A stretch of 64,000 nucleotides of DNA, from assembly GCA_013398055.1 (NCBI GenBank), contig VZRS01012486.1:1-64000 (forward strand). The letters are read 5' to 3'. Every line of letters starts with the position of its first letter. The first letter of the stretch is position 1. Shown in pieces: positions 59,894 through 64,000 of this stretch. The DNA is from Ifrita kowaldi (lineage: Eukaryota > Chordata > Aves > Passeriformes > Cinclosomatidae). Under the pieces are notes generated by a model that worked only from the letters and a program-made list of their open reading frames with translations, was not told the origin of the DNA and searched no databases. The position numbers and the translations under genes are program-made.

Positions 59894-62800
59894 GTGAGTA
59901 TAGAGGCCTGTAAAGACTTTTAAAATAGTTTGATATGCAAGGCACATGTGGAATTAGTAACCCCAAAAGTAACTTCACAAACCAGCAAACAAAGTGGTGA
60001 CTCAGTTGAACATAGAAAATGTCAGAGGAGACACCACAGCTCCAGCCTCATTATTCCAAGGTAGATAAGACACGTAACTGCTTGCTACAGAGTGATGCCT
60101 ATTTCCTTTACACATTCATCAGACACTGGTTCTTATTCTCAAGGAACAATCACAGAATAATAAAGAAAAGCAAAAACATTATAAAACAGTAAAGCTTCCT
60201 TTTATTCCTCTTCCTGCTAATGTGGCAGAGTACCTGATCCAGATATCCTATGTGCTGTGTGAATACTCAACCCTGGACAACACAGTGTCTCACCCTCTTT
60301 TCCTCCTAGTACCACAGGCATTTCTAAGGCTGTCAGCAATGATGAGCTTGCACTCAGCCACACGAGCACAAGGAATAGTCTTGTGCTTTCTACCTTTTTT
60401 GTCACAAAATATCTCTGCTGAAGCAGCTCAGGGATAGCACGCTGGATAGGTACTCTGTTATCTTCTGATGATGTACTTCTAAAACCAAGAGCTCCTTGCC
60501 TCATCCAAGCATGTGCACACATCAGGCTTGAATGGTCAAGTGAGGGGGGTCCATTTCCTTCTCACTGCTCCCATACAGGAGGTGTCACACCGCTGGAAAC
60601 AGCAGCAATGCTTCAACATGACAGATGATACATCAGTCATGTGTGAAGGCTTCTTGGTAGTGGGTGAAGAACGAGGACTGTGCTGGCATTGCAAACTCTT
60701 CCTCAAGCATAAAGAATTGCAGCTGGCTCCTCCATTGTCATGCAGGAAGGAGCAGGAGGGAGCTGTGATTTGACATATGTATTCTGGGGCTTGAGTCTGT
60801 GAGTTTATGAGCACTTTCACAGGCTGCTAATTCACGTGGAAGCAGGCAATGCCTCGTACTCCACAGGACGTTGAGCCTTTATTTACACTAATGTTAGCTT
60901 TTATGTTTTAACATAACATTTATGCCTGTGCAATCACAGAGGAGATTTTCAAGCCTGAAATTTTTTGACTGCAGATGAATTACTGTAATTACGTCTCAGT
61001 AGAGCAATGACAAAATACTTTCTTAGCTATGAAGGAAAAAGCTATAAAGAGAAAAGGTTTTTCTGTACCTGAAAATGAATCATACTTGTGAATAAATTCC
61101 CTGGACTCAGTCAAATTCTGAAACATTATGCGTGGGCCATGCTCATGACTAGGAAAAAGAAAATAAACAGAGTAGATACCCAGACAACCCTTCCTTTAAC
61201 CAAGTAAATTGCTAGTGTGGAAACTTATTACTCCTAACTGGGATGACCTCAACACGGCCATTAACACTCTAGAAAATACTAGGGATGCTGCACCTTTTTA
61301 CTGTGATTGGCTCTTTTAGTTAAACAGTAAAACTGACATCACTTGCAAACTTTAATAGCAGCAAAAAGAAATACCTAGAGGGTGGGGTGCTAAGAGAAAA
61401 TCATTCTTCATATGTATTGTATTTTCATGTGGAAAAAACCAGCTGTACGATTTGAAAGCATATTTGTTGGGAAAAGAATTTGCTAAAGATAGAAAACATG
61501 GTGGGGATTTTCAGCAAATTCCCTTGCTGATAAATGAACAGTAATGCTTAAGCCCTTCTAATGAAGATGAGTTTACCATGGAATAAAGTCATCAATGATG
61601 AGCAGAAAATAGGGCATTTGTAAATACAATGTAACACAGAATGATAAAGCACGTCCAATTTATGCAAAGATGTGCTTGCAGAGCACGATAAATAATATCT
61701 GCATAATCAATTACTGGAAGAAAGACTGAATAAATTGTTTTCTGTCAATTTATGGAAAACAAGCATAGCACAAAAAAAAGACAATTTGACATTAGTCTTT
61801 TAAAAAGATTGACAAGGACTAAACCCAAACTTACTAATGATTCAAAGGATGCAGTATTTATAACTGTCTATTTTCATAAGCAATAGAAAATTTGAATTAG
61901 GGCAAGAGCCAAATTCCTATTTTTTTAGGTAAAAGGCAAAATACACAATCTAATAATATATATAACACACTCTCCCCCCACCTTCCATATATTATATATT
62001 TGTTTTTTCCTTGTATATAAGATTCTTTGGTTTAGAAACACACAGGGATTGAGAGGGGTGGGAAAGAAAGCAAGAGAAAAATATATTTTATGCTCATCAA
62101 TACCTAATAACAATGGGATACTATATGTATTTGAGTTACCTCTAATAGATATGCATTTAATGTCTGGATGCTATGCCCACTGGTCTCAATGGAAAAGTTT
62201 TATTGAGCTGGGTGAACTAGCCTTTAAAGAAATTCTGAAACTACTTTAAAACTGAATTGGGAAAGTTGCAAATTATATCATCATTCATTTACAGAGCCAT
62301 TAACTTTATGGTGCTAAATATCTCAATGATATATGTAGTCATTCTAGAAAGCTTCAGTAGCTGTTTAGGATACCAAGAATACCAGAATGAGTGATAAGCC
62401 ATTTAATAGCCAGATATTAGCTTTGGAAGACAATGTCATTGAACAAAAACAATTCTCTAATCCCTTATCCTTCCATCAATCAAAATAAAAATTAAAATGC
62501 AAATATTTGGGAGCTGACAGTACATATAACTTTTGCCTGTAAGAATATTCAAATGATTGTTATAATCTGCATAAAAGAATTCAATATCCAACTTGAAAAA
62601 CATTTAGCAGTTTTCAACAATCTATGCAGGGTATTAAAATTCACATAACCACCAGACTCACTCTCCATGTAAAACATTCAATGATGCCTGTAGCACTACA
62701 CGCTCTGTTAGTAAATAAACCACTGCTTTTATTTTGGTGTTATTTCAGCCTTATCAAAACCTCTCTTTTTATTTATCTATGAAAAAGGTGCGCCAGGTTC

Positions 62801-63659
62801 CAGAAGGCTAAAGCTTGTTGTTTTTCCTATTTACGTGACACAGCCCTAATTCCATCAGCTAAGCAGATGAAAAAAGAAAATCAATAGTCAGCGGATATGA
62901 CACTGAATAGGATGTTTGATTCTGACTGAGAAGAGAGAGTGTGAAATCCATCTCTTTAAAATTTGCTTCTGACGCTGGGATTCAGCTGGATGTTTGAACC
63001 GACACACATGGCAACGTCTCCCCTTTGAGAACTCCACATCAAATTTCCACGTACTGCTCTAAAATAGGCATGTTTCAAGCAATCATATCTTGATTAGCCA
63101 TAATGTGATTAATGGAAATAATTATTTGTTGAGGGTCTAACATCTCCCCAGAGGTTTCACTTCAGCTCATAACTCTTGAGGCAGTGGTCATGCTTCGCCG
63201 CCTGAGTGCACAGAGTTACTTCCTGAAGCCTTTATGCCTGTCTCAGGACACTAAGGCTTCACTGCACAAAGACTTATGTGCTGAAATGTGGACCTCACTT
63301 AAAGACTGCTGTACTAAAAACCTGGCAAACAGCTGCTGCCCTCTCTTCCCTCCCCAGACAGCAGTCACACACAGAGATAGGGCTAGGAGGGGCCTGAGCA
63401 CAGACCTCAAAGCAAGTGGAGCAAGCACCCCATGTTAGTAATGTTCATAGGAAAGGGTTTCAGCTTCAGTGGAAGCCTTATTGGACTCTCTGAAGTGCTA
63501 CAGTTCTTGTGCAGTCTAATCTGGCATCAAGGCTAGGAAAATAAAATGGCTGATGCAGAATAAGGGGATCAAGCCCTCAGAGAAGCATTGGTAAAATTTT
63601 AAGGGAAGGTACCTGTTCTCAGCATTGTAAGCACTGAATATTTGGTAATACTGCTGCAG

Positions 63660-63888
63660 TGGACCTATACTTCAGGTGGAAGACAAAGGCACATGGGTAT
63701 TTCCAGGTGGAAAAGTCCCGTCATAAAACCTGTGGTTTTTACAAGAAAAATACTACGCAGATTTCCAGCCCTCTGACCCCATCCACTTGCTGTCCACAAC
63801 AGAGCTCTCCAAGCAAAATGTTAAAAGAAACAGCCCAGTTTGAGAGTTTAACAGAGCCATTTACTCTCCTGGATTTTGAAAGAAAAAG
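63660..63888 (+). other. Candidate internal exon (weak)
   Basis: A CTGCTGCAG acceptor-like site precedes 63660 and an AAAAAG|GTGAGA donor follows 63888. One frame is open across all 229 bp and stops only at the TGA that overlaps the donor. The acceptor has a poor pyrimidine tract. The encoded stretch is rich in K, S and T and resembles no domain I know. Confidence 0.18.
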
Positions 63889-64000
63889 GTGAGAATTAAG
63901 TTGTCATTAGGAACTAAATATCTATTTACCAACATTGGTAGATGGGATTTTTTTGTCTAGATAAGGTGCATTTTACAAATGCTAAAACCTGTATGCTTAC

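Larger units (their letters stand above)
55184..64000. other. About 8.8 kb with no recognised gene
   Basis: AT-rich sequence without recognisable repeats or genes. Slightly GC-richer islands at about 56.6-56.8, 58.9-59.2, 60.2-60.85 and 63.2-63.45 kb carry open frames on both strands but no protein I know. Two exon-like stretches (59778-59893 and 63660-63888) are listed separately as weak candidates. Confidence 0.5.

Noticed and set aside
60217..60820. Cluster of 71-101-codon frames on both strands, considered as a processed pseudogene
   Set aside because: I could not match any frame to a known protein, and there is no poly-A tail or flanking duplication.
63184..63438. 84-codon + frame and 61-codon - frame in a GC-richer patch
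   Set aside because: Opposite-strand frames in moderately GC-rich DNA are expected, and no family is recognisable.
1..64000. CRISPR arrays, bacterial operons, rRNA genes, telomeric or large satellite arrays
   Set aside because: I looked for regularly spaced repeats, Shine-Dalgarno-led gene chains and TTAGGG arrays and saw none. The sequence is clearly vertebrate-like.

Overview
The window looks like a piece of a bird genome, probably an intergenic or intronic AT-rich stretch of a large chromosome. The evidence is the repeat content: CR1 LINE 3' tails in both orientations and several endogenous-retrovirus LTRs of kinds I recognise as avian. I saw no Alu, L1 or B-type mammalian repeats. There is no operon structure and no long uninterrupted coding frame. 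I recognise no protein-coding gene, rRNA, tRNA or CRISPR array. Nearly all open frames are short and look like chance frames or antisense frames inside LTRs. Repeat family assignments rest on memory of consensus sequences, not on a search.

Layout. 1-517 is the 3' part of a + strand LTR cut by the window edge. 518-10.6 kb is AT-rich unique sequence with small repeats and one LTR fragment (about 4.2-4.4 kb). 10.64-11.56 kb is an LTR-like, GC-richer block read on the - strand, interrupted by a 38-N gap. 11.6-28.7 kb is unique sequence with one probable LTR fragment near 15.7 kb and two palindromes. 28.78-34.34 kb holds a long - strand LTR plus its flank, present as three nearly identical copies joined by single N characters. 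34.3-41.4 kb is unique apart from one CR1 tail at 39.0 kb. 41.4-43.1 kb holds a - strand LTR and, next to it, a + strand LTR related to the one at the left edge. 44.9-45.4 kb holds a probable LTR start that runs into a single N, then a CR1 fragment. 48.15-49.81 kb is a much-deleted ERVL-like provirus with a PBS-like site and a near-matching target-site duplication. 51.52-55.18 kb is an 1829-bp segment containing CR1 fragments, present twice with one N between the copies. 55.2-64.0 kb is unique sequence with two weak exon-like candidates.

Interpretation. Four of the five isolated N characters sit exactly at the junctions of near-identical direct repeats. The simplest reading is unmerged contig overlaps or haplotypes rather than true tandem arrays, so the real locus may be several kilobases shorter than the window suggests. 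I found no convincing undescribed biological system. The most checkable points are the duplicated blocks, the clustered mismatches between the two 1.83-kb copies, the degraded ERVL-like provirus, and a few open or exon-like stretches that need transcript or cross-species evidence.
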